Origin: a bacterium
GTDB lineage: Bacteria; Bacillota; Bacilli; Lactobacillales; Streptococcaceae
Assembly (NCBI GenBank): GCA_905221295.1
Contig: CAJNCP010000002.1
Span: 186,001 to 250,000 of the forward strand
Direction of reading: 5' to 3'
DNA: 64,000 nucleotides
Part shown: positions 48,846 to 58,571 of the stretch, piece by piece
How positions within the stretch are numbered: position 1 is the stretch's first letter
Layout: each line of letters begins with the position of its first letter
Made by a program: the position numbers and the translations under genes
The notes under the pieces: model-generated
Database searches by the model: none
What the model saw: only the letters and a program-made list of their open reading frames with translations
What the model was told of the DNA's origin: nothing

Positions 48846-49361
48846 ATGACAAAAGATCGCAAACAAGCTCTTCTCAAACTGTTAAAAGAGTCACCAAAAG
48901 CTCTCAATGGTCAAACCTTGGCTGAACACTTTCATGTCACACGCCAAATCATCGTCCAAGACATTGCCATCTTGCGAGCCGATGGCGCTCCTATTCTATC
49001 CACCAATCGTGGTTATATCTACAAAGAAAATGATGCCAGTCCCTACGTTCACAAACTATTTAAGGTCAAACATGAGATGGAAGAAATCGGGCAGGAACTT
49101 CTAGCTATTGTAGATAATGGCGGACGCGTTCAAAATATCTTAATTGATCATCCCGTTTATGGTGAAATTGAAACTCTGCTCAAACTCACCTGTCGCCGAG
49201 ATGTCCAGCACTTTCTGGAACAAGTCGAGAATTCAGACTTTAGACCACTTTCTGAATTGACAGACGGCATCCATTACCACCTTGTTGAAGCTGAGACACA
49301 ACAAGACCTCCACTATATCGAGGAGGCCTTGGATCAGCTCGGTTATTTGGTAAAGGATTAG
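48846..49361 (+). CDS. niaR: Niacin-responsive repressor NiaR
   Basis: A 171-residue regulator of NAD precursor uptake. The N-terminal winged helix (DRKQALLKLLKESPKALNGQ, HVTRQIIVQDIAILRADGAP, about residues 3-60) is followed by a 3H domain (about 75-170) with the three conserved histidines expected for metal and niacin binding: VDNGGRVQNILIDHPVYGEI, LTDGIHYHLVEA, and LHYIEEALDQLG. AAAAGGAAAAGC precedes the ATG. It overlaps mutX on the opposite strand by 4 bases. Confidence 0.9.
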   Translation: MTKDRKQALLKLLKESPKALNGQTLAEHFHVTRQIIVQDIAILRADGAPILSTNRGYIYKENDASPYVHKLFKVKHEMEEIGQELLAIVDNGGRVQNILIDHPVYGEIETLLKLTCRRDVQHFLEQVENSDFRPLSELTDGIHYHLVEAETQQDLHYIEEALDQLGYLVKD

Positions 49362-49825
49362 AAAATTTTCTTTTCCCAATCGTCTTCTGTACGGCGAGGG
49401 TAGAAAAATTCAGACTTGTCCGGAGCTTCCATCATCTCCATCAAGGGTAGCATATCATAGGCCAGATCCAAGCTTGGAATCTGGTCTTTTTTCACCCAAG
49501 AAACTTCTCCTTCATCTGAAGAGCGAAGGGTACCAGAGAACTCAGTCGCCTTATAACAAATGACAATATAGCGCTCACCTGTATCTAATGGCCAATTTTT
49601 AATGCCGACAAGTTGAGGATTTTGGATAGTCAATCCTGTTTCTTCATAGATTTCACGAATGACAGACTCTGCGAAAGCCTCGCCATTTTCTACATGACCT
49701 CCAGGAAAGGCATAACCAGACCAGCGATTGTTTTCAGGAGCGCGGTACTGCATAACCACGCGCTGAGTTTCGAGGTCTTCAATCAGACAAATGTTTGTTA
49801 AAATCGTTAATTGGGAACGGGACAT
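49358..49825 (-). CDS. mutX: NUDIX hydrolase MutX (8-oxo-dGTP type)
   Basis: A 155-residue NUDIX hydrolase with the box spanning residues about 44-65 (GGHVENGEAFAES, then REIYEETG). Length, position upstream of uvrB and the N-terminus MSRSQLTILTNICLIED match streptococcal MutX, the 8-oxo-dGTP sanitising enzyme; the pool-cleaning role is family knowledge. It is convergent with niaR (overlap 4 bases). Confidence 0.88.
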   Translation of the reverse strand: MSRSQLTILTNICLIEDLETQRVVMQYRAPENNRWSGYAFPGGHVENGEAFAESVIREIYEETGLTIQNPQLVGIKNWPLDTGERYIVICYKATEFSGTLRSSDEGEVSWVKKDQIPSLDLAYDMLPLMEMMEAPDKSEFFYPRRTEDDWEKKIF

Positions 49826-49848
49826 AAATTCGCTCGCTTTCTAATTTG

Positions 49849-50388
49849 TTATATAATTTTTTCAGACTTGATGTCAGATTTCATGATGAAGGGATTAATC
49901 AGTTCATGATAATAGTATACATCATGAAGCAAATATCCTTTTTGAATGACGATTTCTTGTTCCTGAACTTCATAATCAATAGTGATTGGAACAGGAGGAT
50001 TTGGAGTAAAGGCGAAAACGACAATTACAAATAACCAGATATAGAAACTACAAAAAGCGCTACGGATTCCTTCTAATAGATGATATCGGTTCTTAAAATA
50101 ATCACAAATATTATGCGCCATAACCAAAATAACTGGTAAAAAGAGCCCTGTATTAAATACTATAGGAATAAATTGTATTCCAACTATCCCAAAAAGAAGA
50201 TCAAGAATTACCAAAGGTCTCCAAAAGTGAATAAACAGAGTAAAAATTAAAAGGAAAAGCCAACTGTCCCAAAGAATGGGGGTGAATGATAAACCAAATA
50301 TTGAAAGGCAAAATCGATAAGGACAAATGCTAGTAAAATCAGATAGACTATTCTAAAAAAATTAAATGTTTCAAAATGGTTTATTCCT
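49849..50388 (-). pseudogene. Frameshifted membrane protein gene
   Basis: Two frames together encode one multi-helix membrane protein. The upstream frame reads FNFFRIVYLILLAFVLIDFA and continues to YHSPP at about 50281; the downstream frame continues as ILWDSWLFLLIFTLFIHFW through RYHLLEGIRSAF to the end near 49849. They join at a run of five C on the minus strand (GGGGG at 50278-50282), where one more C would restore the frame. No usable ATG is left for the upstream part. The predicted family is unknown; its neighbour at 50371 is another small membrane protein. It could be a sequencing artefact or a phase-variable tract. Confidence 0.6.
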
Positions 50389-50850
50389 TATTTTTTCGAT
50401 ATGGTTCTGCAATAGAACGGTTAAGCCAGCAAGGGAGAAAAAGAACAGGTAAGTTGAAATTGGAAACCAGATGTAGCGGTGATCTAAGGATAAGAGGGAA
50501 GGCAGAATACCCTTACTGTTTTTCCCACCAATCCCTATAAAAAGATGTACAATTAAACCGATACTATTAAGATAGATAAATAATTCAGTAAATCTTTTTA
50601 GGGTCATCTTTTTTCTAGACGAGTCTAGAAAAAAATAGTCAAATACCCTATAAACTAGACAAAAAAGATTCAGATACAAGGGAAAGCTATAATTAATTTC
50701 CTTGTAGGGCAATGGAATTGGTAAGATATTAAAAATTTGATTAACACCAAATCCTATCACTAATACCAAACTAAATATAAGACAGAACCCTACTAATTTA
50801 TGAGAATCTAGCCCCGATGACTTCTTATACTTCGTCTCTTTTACTTTCAC
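50371..50850 (-). CDS. Small membrane protein of unknown function
   Basis: A 159-residue protein with about four hydrophobic segments (LVGFCLIFSLVLVIGFG, FPLYLNLFCLVYRVFDYFFL, FIYLNSIGLIVHLFIGI, WFPISTYLFFFSLAGLTVLL) and a basic N-terminus. I do not recognise the family. The start is GTG at 50850 with GAGAGAAG upstream. Its stop overlaps the frameshifted gene. It is A/T-rich compared with uvrB. Confidence 0.65.
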   Translation of the reverse strand: MKVKETKYKKSSGLDSHKLVGFCLIFSLVLVIGFGVNQIFNILPIPLPYKEINYSFPLYLNLFCLVYRVFDYFFLDSSRKKMTLKRFTELFIYLNSIGLIVHLFIGIGGKNSKGILPSLLSLDHRYIWFPISTYLFFFSLAGLTVLLQNHIEKIRNKPF

Positions 50851-50939
50851 AATAACTTCTCTCTATTTAAAAATATATTCTAAAACGTAATCATTTGTTC
50901 ATTGTGCAATCTGAAAACAAATCACAACTGTCCTTGCAT

Positions 50940-51443
50940 TTAACTCTCTGATTTTGTTGAACTCTTAAATACCATTCTAATTTCAGTGATAGGTTTTCCA
51001 AGGTCAAGTATTTTTTCTTGCCCATCAAAAGAAAAACCCATTTTTTGATAAAAAGCAATGGCTCGCTTATTTTCTTTTAATACCCATAAGAATATTTCAG
51101 AGAAATGTTCAAGAGTAGTCAGAGCTTCCGTCATTAACTTCTGAGCAATACCTTTTCCATAATAGTCTTTTAAAACATATAAGGCAATAATTTCGCCAGC
51201 TTGAATAGTCTCATCACGAAAGTTTCCATAACTGATAAAACCAACTACCTTCATGCCATCCATCGCGATCAATGTATTTTCTGGATATTTTTGACTAAAG
51301 AATCGACATCTTTCTAATGTCATCGTCTCCTGAAATTCTGCAGGTAAAAGGTCATCATAAGCCTCTCTCCACGTCTGCCAATGAACGAGGGACTTACCTT
51401 CTATCTCTTCAGGAATTTCCATCTGTTTGATAGTAAGATCCAT
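50940..51443 (-). CDS. GNAT family N-acetyltransferase
   Basis: A 167-residue GNAT acetyltransferase. The acetyl-CoA pyrophosphate loop is in LYVLKDYYGKGIAQKLM (about residues 99-115), with VVGFISYGNFRDE before it and NKRAIAFYQKMGFSFDG after. The substrate is not predictable. It starts 16 bases after uvrB on the same strand and is probably co-transcribed with it. Confidence 0.88.
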   Translation of the reverse strand: MDLTIKQMEIPEEIEGKSLVHWQTWREAYDDLLPAEFQETMTLERCRFFSQKYPENTLIAMDGMKVVGFISYGNFRDETIQAGEIIALYVLKDYYGKGIAQKLMTEALTTLEHFSEIFLWVLKENKRAIAFYQKMGFSFDGQEKILDLGKPITEIRMVFKSSTKSES

Positions 51444-51459
51444 TTATTTTTCTCCTTCA

Positions 51460-53448
51460 CTACCCCAACGCCTTGACTTCCAACATCATATCCCGAATCT
51501 GGGCGGCAAATTCAAAATCAAGCACTTCGACGGCTTCTTGCATTTGTTTCTCCAGTTTCTTGACGAGTTCTTTGCGCTCTTGTTTGTTGAGGCTATTGAT
51601 ATCGACTTCCTTGTCCTCTTCCTTGGCAACTGCCTTAGTTACAGCAATCAGGTCACGGATTTCCTTCTTGATGGTTTGTGGTACAATACCATGTTCTTTA
51701 TTATAAGCCATCTGGATTTTCCGACGACGAGCCGTTTCATCTATAGCTCGTTGCATAGATTGAGTCATCGTGTCCGCATACATAATCACATGCCCTTCGC
51801 TGTTACGAGCAGCACGTCCAATGGTCTGGATTAAGCCACGTTCGTTACGTAGGAAACCTTCCTTATCAGCATCGAGAATGGCAACCAAGCTTACTTCAGG
51901 AACGTCAATCCCTTCACGAAGGAGATTGATTCCGACCAAGACATCAAAGACACCCAAGCGCAGGTCACGAATAATCTCCGTCCGTTCCAAGGTCTTGATA
52001 TCTGAGTGCATGTACTTAACCTTGATACCCATTTCTTTGAAGTAGTCAGTTAAGTCCTCTGCCATTTTCTTGGTCAAAGTGGTGATAAAAGTTCGTTCGT
52101 TCTTCTCAACACGGGCATTGATTTCACCTAGGAGGTCATCAATCTGTCCCATAGTCGGACGGACTTCCACCTCTGGGTCTAGAAGCCCTGTCGGACGAAT
52201 GATTTGCTCAATTACAGTCTCGGTCTGTTCATTTTCATAGTCACCTGGCGTCGCTGAAACGTAAACAATCTGATGAACGTGACTCTCAAACTCTTCACGA
52301 CGGAGAGGGCGATTGTCCAAGGCAGAAGGCAAACGGAAACCATAATTGACCAACATTTCCTTACGTGAACGGTCTCCATTGTACATGCCCTTGATTTGCC
52401 CCATGGTCATGTGACTTTCATCAATCATAATCAAGAAATCATCTGGGAAAAAGTCGAGCAGCGTATAAGGAGGCTCTCCTTCACTACGACCATCCATGTG
52501 ACGAGAGTAGTTCTCAACCCCATTTGTATAGCCCATCTCACGTAGCATCTCAATATCATACTCTGTCCGCTGCTTCAAACGCTGGGCTTCTAGCAGTTTA
52601 CCTTCCTTCTCAAAGACAGCTAACTGCTCCTCCAACTCTGCTTGAATCTTGGCAATAGCAACCTCCATGTGGTCATCATTGGTCACAAAGTGAGTGGCAG
52701 GGAAAATCGCCAAATGATCTACTTCTCCCAATACCTGACCTGTCAAAGCCTCAACTTCACGGATACGGTCAATCTCATCCCCGAAAAACTCTACTCGAAA
52801 AGCGTGTTCATCACGGGAAGCTGGGAAAATCTCCACCACATCCCCGCGAACGCGAAATCTTCCCCGTTGGAAATCAATATCATTGCGTTCAAACTGTATA
52901 TCTACCAAGTCATTCAAAAGTTTGTCACGAGAAATCTCAAGACCTGGACGGAGACTAACGACACTATCAGCGTATTCCTTTGGCGAACCCAAACCATAGA
53001 TGCAAGAGACAGAGGCCACGACAATGACATCATTACGCTCTAAAAGAGCTGATGTCGCAGAGTGGCGGAGTTTGTCAATCTCATCATTAACAGAGCTATC
53101 CTTCTCTATATAGGTATCGCTTGAAGGGACATAGGCCTCGGGTTGATAATAATCATAATAAGACACAAAGTACTCAACAGCATTTTCAGGGAAAAATTCC
53201 TTAAATTCTCCATAGAGCTGACCAGCCAGAGTCTTATTGTGAGCTATGACCAGAGTTGGTTTATTGACCTTGGAAATCACCTGACTCATGGTATAGGTTT
53301 TCCCTGTTCCAGTCGCCCCCATGAGAATCTGGGCTTTCTCGCCCCCCTCGATATTGTCCACCAACTGCTCAATAGCTTGAGGCTGGTCACCTGAAGGCTC
53401 ATACTTGGACACCAATTCAAATTTATTATCTGTTATTCTGTTAATCAT
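51460..53448 (-). CDS. uvrB: Excinuclease ABC subunit B
   Basis: A 662-residue UvrB, the damage-verification helicase of nucleotide excision repair. Walker [12 protein letters not shown] is near residue 43, the beta-hairpin region [20 protein letters not shown] near 96-115, and the DEAH-like box [11 protein letters not shown] near 340. Helicase motifs include [14 protein letters not shown] and [20 protein letters not shown]. The C-terminal UVR domain ([20 protein letters not shown], about 630-650) contacts UvrC. Length is normal. Confidence 0.97.
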   Translation of the reverse strand: MINRITDNKFELVSKYEPSGDQPQAIEQLVDNIEGGEKAQILMGATGTGKTYTMSQVISKVNKPTLVIAHNKTLAGQLYGEFKEFFPENAVEYFVSYYDYYQPEAYVPSSDTYIEKDSSVNDEIDKLRHSATSALLERNDVIVVASVSCIYGLGSPKEYADSVVSLRPGLEISRDKLLNDLVDIQFERNDIDFQRGRFRVRGDVVEIFPASRDEHAFRVEFFGDEIDRIREVEALTGQVLGEVDHLAIFPATHFVTNDDHMEVAIAKIQAELEEQLAVFEKEGKLLEAQRLKQRTEYDIEMLREMGYTNGVENYSRHMDGRSEGEPPYTLLDFFPDDFLIMIDESHMTMGQIKGMYNGDRSRKEMLVNYGFRLPSALDNRPLRREEFESHVHQIVYVSATPGDYENEQTETVIEQIIRPTGLLDPEVEVRPTMGQIDDLLGEINARVEKNERTFITTLTKKMAEDLTDYFKEMGIKVKYMHSDIKTLERTEIIRDLRLGVFDVLVGINLLREGIDVPEVSLVAILDADKEGFLRNERGLIQTIGRAARNSEGHVIMYADTMTQSMQRAIDETARRRKIQMAYNKEHGIVPQTIKKEIRDLIAVTKAVAKEEDKEVDINSLNKQERKELVKKLEKQMQEAVEVLDFEFAAQIRDMMLEVKALG

Positions 53449-53575
53449 CTTTTATTCCTCAACTTGTGCTTCTATCATTTTACCATATTTGACACATTTT
53501 CTCTGGGTTTGGCTCTGGTTTAGTAGCTAATCTCTAAGAATGGCTGGTCTTGCAATCTGATCATTCATTCGCATC

Positions 53576-53602
53576 AAAAATCGCCCAGCTGAGCTGAGCG
53601 AT
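53576..53602 (-). terminator. Terminator of the CPBP protease gene
   Basis: On the minus strand ATCGCTCAGCT and AGCTGGGCGAT pair with one G-U, followed by TTTTT. Confidence 0.8.
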
Positions 53603-53606
53603 GTCT

Positions 53607-54545
53607 TTATTTCTTAAACATCAATGCCTGAGGTAGGCGATTTTCTTTCTTGAGCGACCAGTAAAGATAGGCAATACAGCCAATCAGAACGATAGTGGCA
53701 AAGATAGATCCTTCAGCTCCAAAGGCTCCGCCGGACAGCAAATCCACAGAAGATTGTGAGCTATAGTTCAAGATTGAGGTAGATGCTCCTTGGCCACTGA
53801 TCTGAATACCATAGATATTTCCTTGCACAAAATTCCAAGCGCCGTGCATACCAGCCAGTACCCACATATTGTCATACTTGAGCATAAGGAAACAAGCAAA
53901 GATACCGTCTAGTATGATATTGACAATAGAAAGAACGGTCACACCAGGGTTAAAGAGGTGTAGAGCCCCGAATAGAGCACTAGAAATCAAGATACCAATG
54001 AAGATATTTGACTTAGCGCTAACGGCTGGAAAGAGCCAACCACGCGTAACTAGCTCTTCTGTCCCACCTTGGAGAATCCAGAAAGGAATGATAGCTAGGA
54101 CAAAAATCAAAGACTGCAAATTCACCTGACCAAATTTCAGACTGCCTGTCCCCGTTACCAAGAGCAAGACAACAACCAGTGAAAACTGAACGGCTCCAAT
54201 AAGGAAGCCTCTCCCCAGTTCTTTCAGCCATCCTTCCTTAAAAAATCCCAGGCTGGAGAACGGTCTCTTTTCTATAAACTTGACCCACAGAAAAACAAGT
54301 AAGGCCATAAAGAAAAAATTACCCAGCTGAAAAAAGATACCATAATGCCCGAACACTTCCATAACTATAGCTCGGTCAGCTGTCGGATTTACCATGGCAA
54401 GCACAGTTCCAATGATGATCCCAATCAGAATGCCTGCAAAGATTTCTCCTACGTGGATAAAGCCAATAGAAATCAAAACTGCTAACCAAATTGGCGGAAT
54501 GTAGCGCGACAGCTTCACATTATCTAACATGCATGATTTAAACAT
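53607..54545 (-). CDS. CPBP family intramembrane metalloprotease
   Basis: A 312-residue membrane protein with about eight helices. The CAAX-protease/bacteriocin-processing motifs are GGTEELVTRGWLFPAVSA (Glu-Glu and Arg, about residues 168-185), FGALHLFNPG, and GMHGAWNFVQGNIYG with the last histidine. AAGGAGAT precedes the ATG at 54545. It lies 22 bases after the phosphoesterase-GHKL gene on the same strand and is probably its co-transcript; a terminator follows. Substrate unknown. Confidence 0.9.
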   Translation of the reverse strand: MFKSCMLDNVKLSRYIPPIWLAVLISIGFIHVGEIFAGILIGIIIGTVLAMVNPTADRAIVMEVFGHYGIFFQLGNFFFMALLVFLWVKFIEKRPFSSLGFFKEGWLKELGRGFLIGAVQFSLVVVLLLVTGTGSLKFGQVNLQSLIFVLAIIPFWILQGGTEELVTRGWLFPAVSAKSNIFIGILISSALFGALHLFNPGVTVLSIVNIILDGIFACFLMLKYDNMWVLAGMHGAWNFVQGNIYGIQISGQGASTSILNYSSQSSVDLLSGGAFGAEGSIFATIVLIGCIAYLYWSLKKENRLPQALMFKK

Positions 54546-54567
54546 AGAAATCTCCTTTCTTACATAA

Positions 54568-57500
54568 TTAAAATAATTTGATATTAATTCCCTGTTCTAA
54601 ATCATTTTTATTAATAAACATTGAAATATATATTGGATAAAAATGATAAATAGATAAGGCAATTATTTCATCTTTACATTCATTTTGTAATTTTTTCTCC
54701 ATTATTGTAAGCATAACTGCTAATATTTGTACAAAAAAATCGTTTTTTTCAATATCGGATAAAATATTATTAGTGATATAAGTTATGATAGATTGTGCTG
54801 GTACCAATGAAGGTTTCTTTTGGGGTTTACCTTTTCTCTGATCGATATTGTTATCATCTTTATTACTTGATTTATCTGGAAAATCAAAAAATTGTCTTTC
54901 CTCATCTTTCTCAAATACTATTTTTCCATCTTTCTTTTTCAGGCCAAAGTATTCTTGTAATCCTGAAATATCTCTTAAGGCATTATTTGCATCTTCTTTC
55001 AATACTGACAAATCTGATAGTATATCTATATTTAAAAAATCATATAAAATCTTTTGAAATCCTCTTGCATTATAACTGTTATTTGCAAAAAATGTTGACC
55101 ATTGAGCAACTCTATATGTTAATACAAAAATCGAAGCTAAACATGACTCATCTAACTTAACGTGATCCATTTTTTCAAAATTACTTTTTAAACTTAGTAT
55201 TAAATCATTGTTAGAAAAGTTCGACAAAGACATAGATAATTGATCACAAATTTTTGTAATAGATTCATCCTTACCAGACGAATTATCAAATCGTCTGCAA
55301 ACATATAAACCTGTTTCGGTTACATCAAGGTGTAGCTCATGAAGGCCATAATTATCAGGGAAAATGCGACAAAGATCAAAATAGCAAAAATTCCTTTTAT
55401 CAGAACAAATGATTTTTGCTTTAACTACTTCAATAATAGCTCTCACATTAGAAACCTTTATATCTGTGATTCTTCTTATTTTTTGATTATCCAAAATATC
55501 AATAAAATCATTAGCATTTTTTACAGTATCTCTCGAAACATTAAGTTTTAATAAACTTGGAGGATAGTTAATCACCACATCAAAAAAATTATCCGTCCAT
55601 TGTGAACTCTCCTGAAATTTAGATGCTTTAACTAGTCGATTACTCCAAGCGTAGTTATCATCTTCCCCTATAAACATTCCTGCAGATAATTGTTGAACTT
55701 TAGATATAGTAGATAACTCTTTATCTGGCTTATAAAGTAAAATTCCATAATTACTCTGATTAAAGAAGCTAGCGTTCCCCACACAATTAACTTTATCTTG
55801 TACAACGCTTTCGTCAATCATAACTTCATTGCTGTAACCCTCATCACTACTTTTAAATGGAAAAAAGAAAAATAATCCATTTCTATCTGTTGCTGTATCA
55901 ATTTCTCTAAAAAGACTATTACTCTTAATTTCCCTAAACTGTGGAGATGAGCCGTCTTTTTTCTCCTCCTTATGATTTACTTTCTCAGATCTTCCTATTA
56001 GCATAAGGATTTTTACTGGGGGGTTTAAAAAAATTTTTTCCATTTTTTGGCACAGTTTAAGACGTTTATCATGAATTTGCTTCTCTTCAAAATTTAAACA
56101 GACAGCCGTATTATATATTGTATTGGATTCTGCTAAAAGGTTTGGTTGCTGAGAGAGTTCATTAATAAAAAAACAGCCATCATTATTTGGAATATCAAGG
56201 TGGAAATATTTCCTTTCTTGATAATGTTTGGTAAATATCTCTACATGATTTGTAACCAAAAATACCGAAAGAAAGCCTATACCAAATTGACTAACAGGGG
56301 AGTAGTCTCTTATATATAGTCTACGAAAATCTTTACTGGTATAATAGCTTCTTCCGATACTTGTAAAAAATCTTTCGAGAAGGTATCTGCTCATACCTGT
56401 TCCTGTATCCCTTACAAAAAATCGCTTCTCATCTAAATGGATATTGATTCTTGCATATGGAATATTTCTATCCATCTTTCTTCTAACTTCAATTGCATCA
56501 ATTGAATTTTGAATTAATTCACGAAGAAAAGCATGCTGATTATCAAGATAAATATTTTTTCCTGCTAACAGTGGGATAAGAGTTGGAGTGTAAGCTTCAA
56601 AATTATAACTTTCTAACTGATTGGATTCCTCATCTCTAACTATAGAAGTAATGTGATAAATTTTGAATCCAATATATGAAAAAACTTCTTCAAGTTGAGA
56701 TAACAGAAGACTAAACTCAGTTGCAATTAATTTCATAACTTTGTGGGAGTCAGCATTTTCAACAATAATTTTTATATCTAAAGAACGCCGTTCAAGATCT
56801 GTGACAATCTCTAAATTCCCACCATTAAAGCTAATCCCATTCATATCAATATAGATATTAACTTTATTTTGAATATTATTTCTATAAAAATTCACATAAT
56901 CATCGTTAATAGATATATACAAATCAGCTAAGAATGCCCCTAAAATAATAAATATTATTTCCTTAGAATTATCAGCTGAGATGAAATCAATATTTTGGTA
57001 ATGTTCAATGATTCTTAACTCTGATGAGAGTAGCCATTTTAATATTTTATCACATTCATCTTTATCACCTAGTAAAGAATTAAGTTTATCCTCCAAAAAT
57101 TCTTCAATTACCTTATTTTTTAAATTTTTTCTTGCTAAAATAGCTATTAGTAGAGTCAAAAAAGAATTAGAATTTGATTGTAAGTATTCCACACATCTAG
57201 GTAATGGTATGATTACATTTTTTAAGATTTCCTCAAAAAAATAGAAACTATCTTTTTTGATTTTTTTTTTAATATTAAAAAAAGTTTCTTTTATTGATGT
57301 TTTCTCTATATTCCTCAAAAGATTTTCAAAATCTTGTTGATTTTTATCATCTGCTAAGGGGGGGTAGCAAAAAGATCTAGACAATTCAAATCCTTGGTTT
57401 TCTGTAGAAAATTCTTTATATTCAAAATCTACTTGCTTATTCTTATAATCGTATATAGTAATAACATTAAACTGTTTTTTATCTGCTCCTGCTGCTGTTG

Positions 57501-58410
57501 TCGAACCACAGCCTATTGCTGGAATAACACGTATAGGTTTACTTAAGTCAAAAGTTGTACTGATTAATCTATCAATAGTTTGATGTTTATGACCATGTAA
57601 AATTAATTTTACATTAAAATCTGAAAGAAACTTTAAAAAAGTTTCTTCATTTCGAATAGCACTATTATCATGATAATCCAATGTTCGTTCTTCGTATTGA
57701 GAGAAATGATGATGAGTTAATGCAACAATAGAATATTTTTCTAAATTTTTAACATTCTTTAAAAAATTTCGTACATATGTTATTTGTTCAAACGAAATAG
57801 CTCCAAAATCATTTTCCGAAAAATACTCGTGCTTTATTTCTTTGCTAGGCTTCTGAAAACTCCAATAAAAGTTAACAGAGTTAAATCCAATAATAATAGT
57901 ATTTTTATTCTCATCCAAAACAATTCTAACAATATGTTTATTACTATCAGGTTCAGGATATAGTCTATCAAACATTCCTTTATAAAGCATCCTCAAAAAT
58001 TCTCTATATTTTTGAAAATGAACATCTGGTTTTGAATAAGCTTCTCCACTCTCTATGTTAGGTCTATTTAATTCATGATTTCCAGGGATTACAATCAAAT
58101 CTTCAATGGAAAGATTATTATTCCCTTTACTGTTGACATTTTCAATAAGATTCTCAAAAAAACATACTGCCATACTAAAAGTATTAAGATAATTAGAGAT
58201 ACCTTGTCTTTCTTCAAAAACTTTACAATCAAAAATATCACCTGTAACAGTAATTTTATCTATTTTAGAATTTAAACTTTCTTTATCTAAGGCGTCAATA
58301 ATAGAGTGAAGCAAGGTTTCCAAATTTCTTTTTAATATATCCAAGCATCTCTGTTCACCTAGTTCTTTTCCAATATGTAAATCCGATAATTGTAAAATAT
58401 TCATCCCCAT
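54568..58410 (-). CDS. Metallophosphoesterase-Hsp90-like ATPase fusion, candidate defence protein
   Basis: A 1280-residue A/T-rich protein. The N-terminal calcineurin-like phosphoesterase has all motifs: QLSDLHIG (residues about 5-12), VTGDIFD (58), VIPGNHEL (111), ALTHHHFS (233) and LHGHKHQT (272). A helical region (about 340-600) follows. A GHKL ATPase starts near 610: N-box LRELIQNSIDAIEV, DTGTGMS near 670, and FGIGFLSVF near 708. The C-terminal part is unrecognised, with an acidic linker (SSNKDDNNID) near 1220. The ATG at 58410 is chosen because GGAG lies 9 bases upstream; GTG at 58425 is possible. The extended -10 TGATATAAT is at 58441-58446. It lies between the CPBP protease and glnPQ, a core neighbourhood, so it is likely acquired. 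Confidence 0.85.
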   Translation of the reverse strand: MGMNILQLSDLHIGKELGEQRCLDILKRNLETLLHSIIDALDKESLNSKIDKITVTGDIFDCKVFEERQGISNYLNTFSMAVCFFENLIENVNSKGNNNLSIEDLIVIPGNHELNRPNIESGEAYSKPDVHFQKYREFLRMLYKGMFDRLYPEPDSNKHIVRIVLDENKNTIIIGFNSVNFYWSFQKPSKEIKHEYFSENDFGAISFEQITYVRNFLKNVKNLEKYSIVALTHHHFSQYEERTLDYHDNSAIRNEETFLKFLSDFNVKLILHGHKHQTIDRLISTTFDLSKPIRVIPAIGCGSTTAAGADKKQFNVITIYDYKNKQVDFEYKEFSTENQGFELSRSFCYPPLADDKNQQDFENLLRNIEKTSIKETFFNIKKKIKKDSFYFFEEILKNVIIPLPRCVEYLQSNSNSFLTLLIAILARKNLKNKVIEEFLEDKLNSLLGDKDECDKILKWLLSSELRIIEHYQNIDFISADNSKEIIFIILGAFLADLYISINDDYVNFYRNNIQNKVNIYIDMNGISFNGGNLEIVTDLERRSLDIKIIVENADSHKVMKLIATEFSLLLSQLEEVFSYIGFKIYHITSIVRDEESNQLESYNFEAYTPTLIPLLAGKNIYLDNQHAFLRELIQNSIDAIEVRRKMDRNIPYARINIHLDEKRFFVRDTGTGMSRYLLERFFTSIGRSYYTSKDFRRLYIRDYSPVSQFGIGFLSVFLVTNHVEIFTKHYQERKYFHLDIPNNDGCFFINELSQQPNLLAESNTIYNTAVCLNFEEKQIHDKRLKLCQKMEKIFLNPPVKILMLIGRSEKVNHKEEKKDGSSPQFREIKSNSLFREIDTATDRNGLFFFFPFKSSDEGYSNEVMIDESVVQDKVNCVGNASFFNQSNYGILLYKPDKELSTISKVQQLSAGMFIGEDDNYAWSNRLVKASKFQESSQWTDNFFDVVINYPPSLLKLNVSRDTVKNANDFIDILDNQKIRRITDIKVSNVRAIIEVVKAKIICSDKRNFCYFDLCRIFPDNYGLHELHLDVTETGLYVCRRFDNSSGKDESITKICDQLSMSLSNFSNNDLILSLKSNFEKMDHVKLDESCLASIFVLTYRVAQWSTFFANNSYNARGFQKILYDFLNIDILSDLSVLKEDANNALRDISGLQEYFGLKKKDGKIVFEKDEERQFFDFPDKSSNKDDNNIDQRKGKPQKKPSLVPAQSIITYITNNILSDIEKNDFFVQILAVMLTIMEKKLQNECKDEIIALSIYHFYPIYISMFINKNDLEQGINIKLF

Positions 58411-58440
58411 AAAGCTATTCTCCACGATAATATTTGTACC

Positions 58441-58446
58441 ATTATA
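58441..58446 (-). promoter_or_regulatory. Extended -10 promoter of the phosphoesterase fusion gene
   Basis: TGATATAAT on the minus strand; the -35 is weak. Leader of about 25 bases. Confidence 0.6.
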
Positions 58447-58512
58447 TCATAAAAACAAGATGAAATCCTCCAAAACAAATAATTATCTATGTTATATTTT
58501 CTTACATAATTC

Positions 58513-58541
58513 TTGCCTTTCTTAAATTTTTCTGATATAAT
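58513..58541 (+). promoter_or_regulatory. glnPQ promoter
   Basis: TTGCCT (58513-58518), 17-base spacer, TATAAT (58536-58541) with a TGA extension. AAAGGAGAG precedes the ATG. Confidence 0.75.
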
Positions 58542-58571
58542 CAGACAATATTCTAACAAAGGAGAGAAAGT

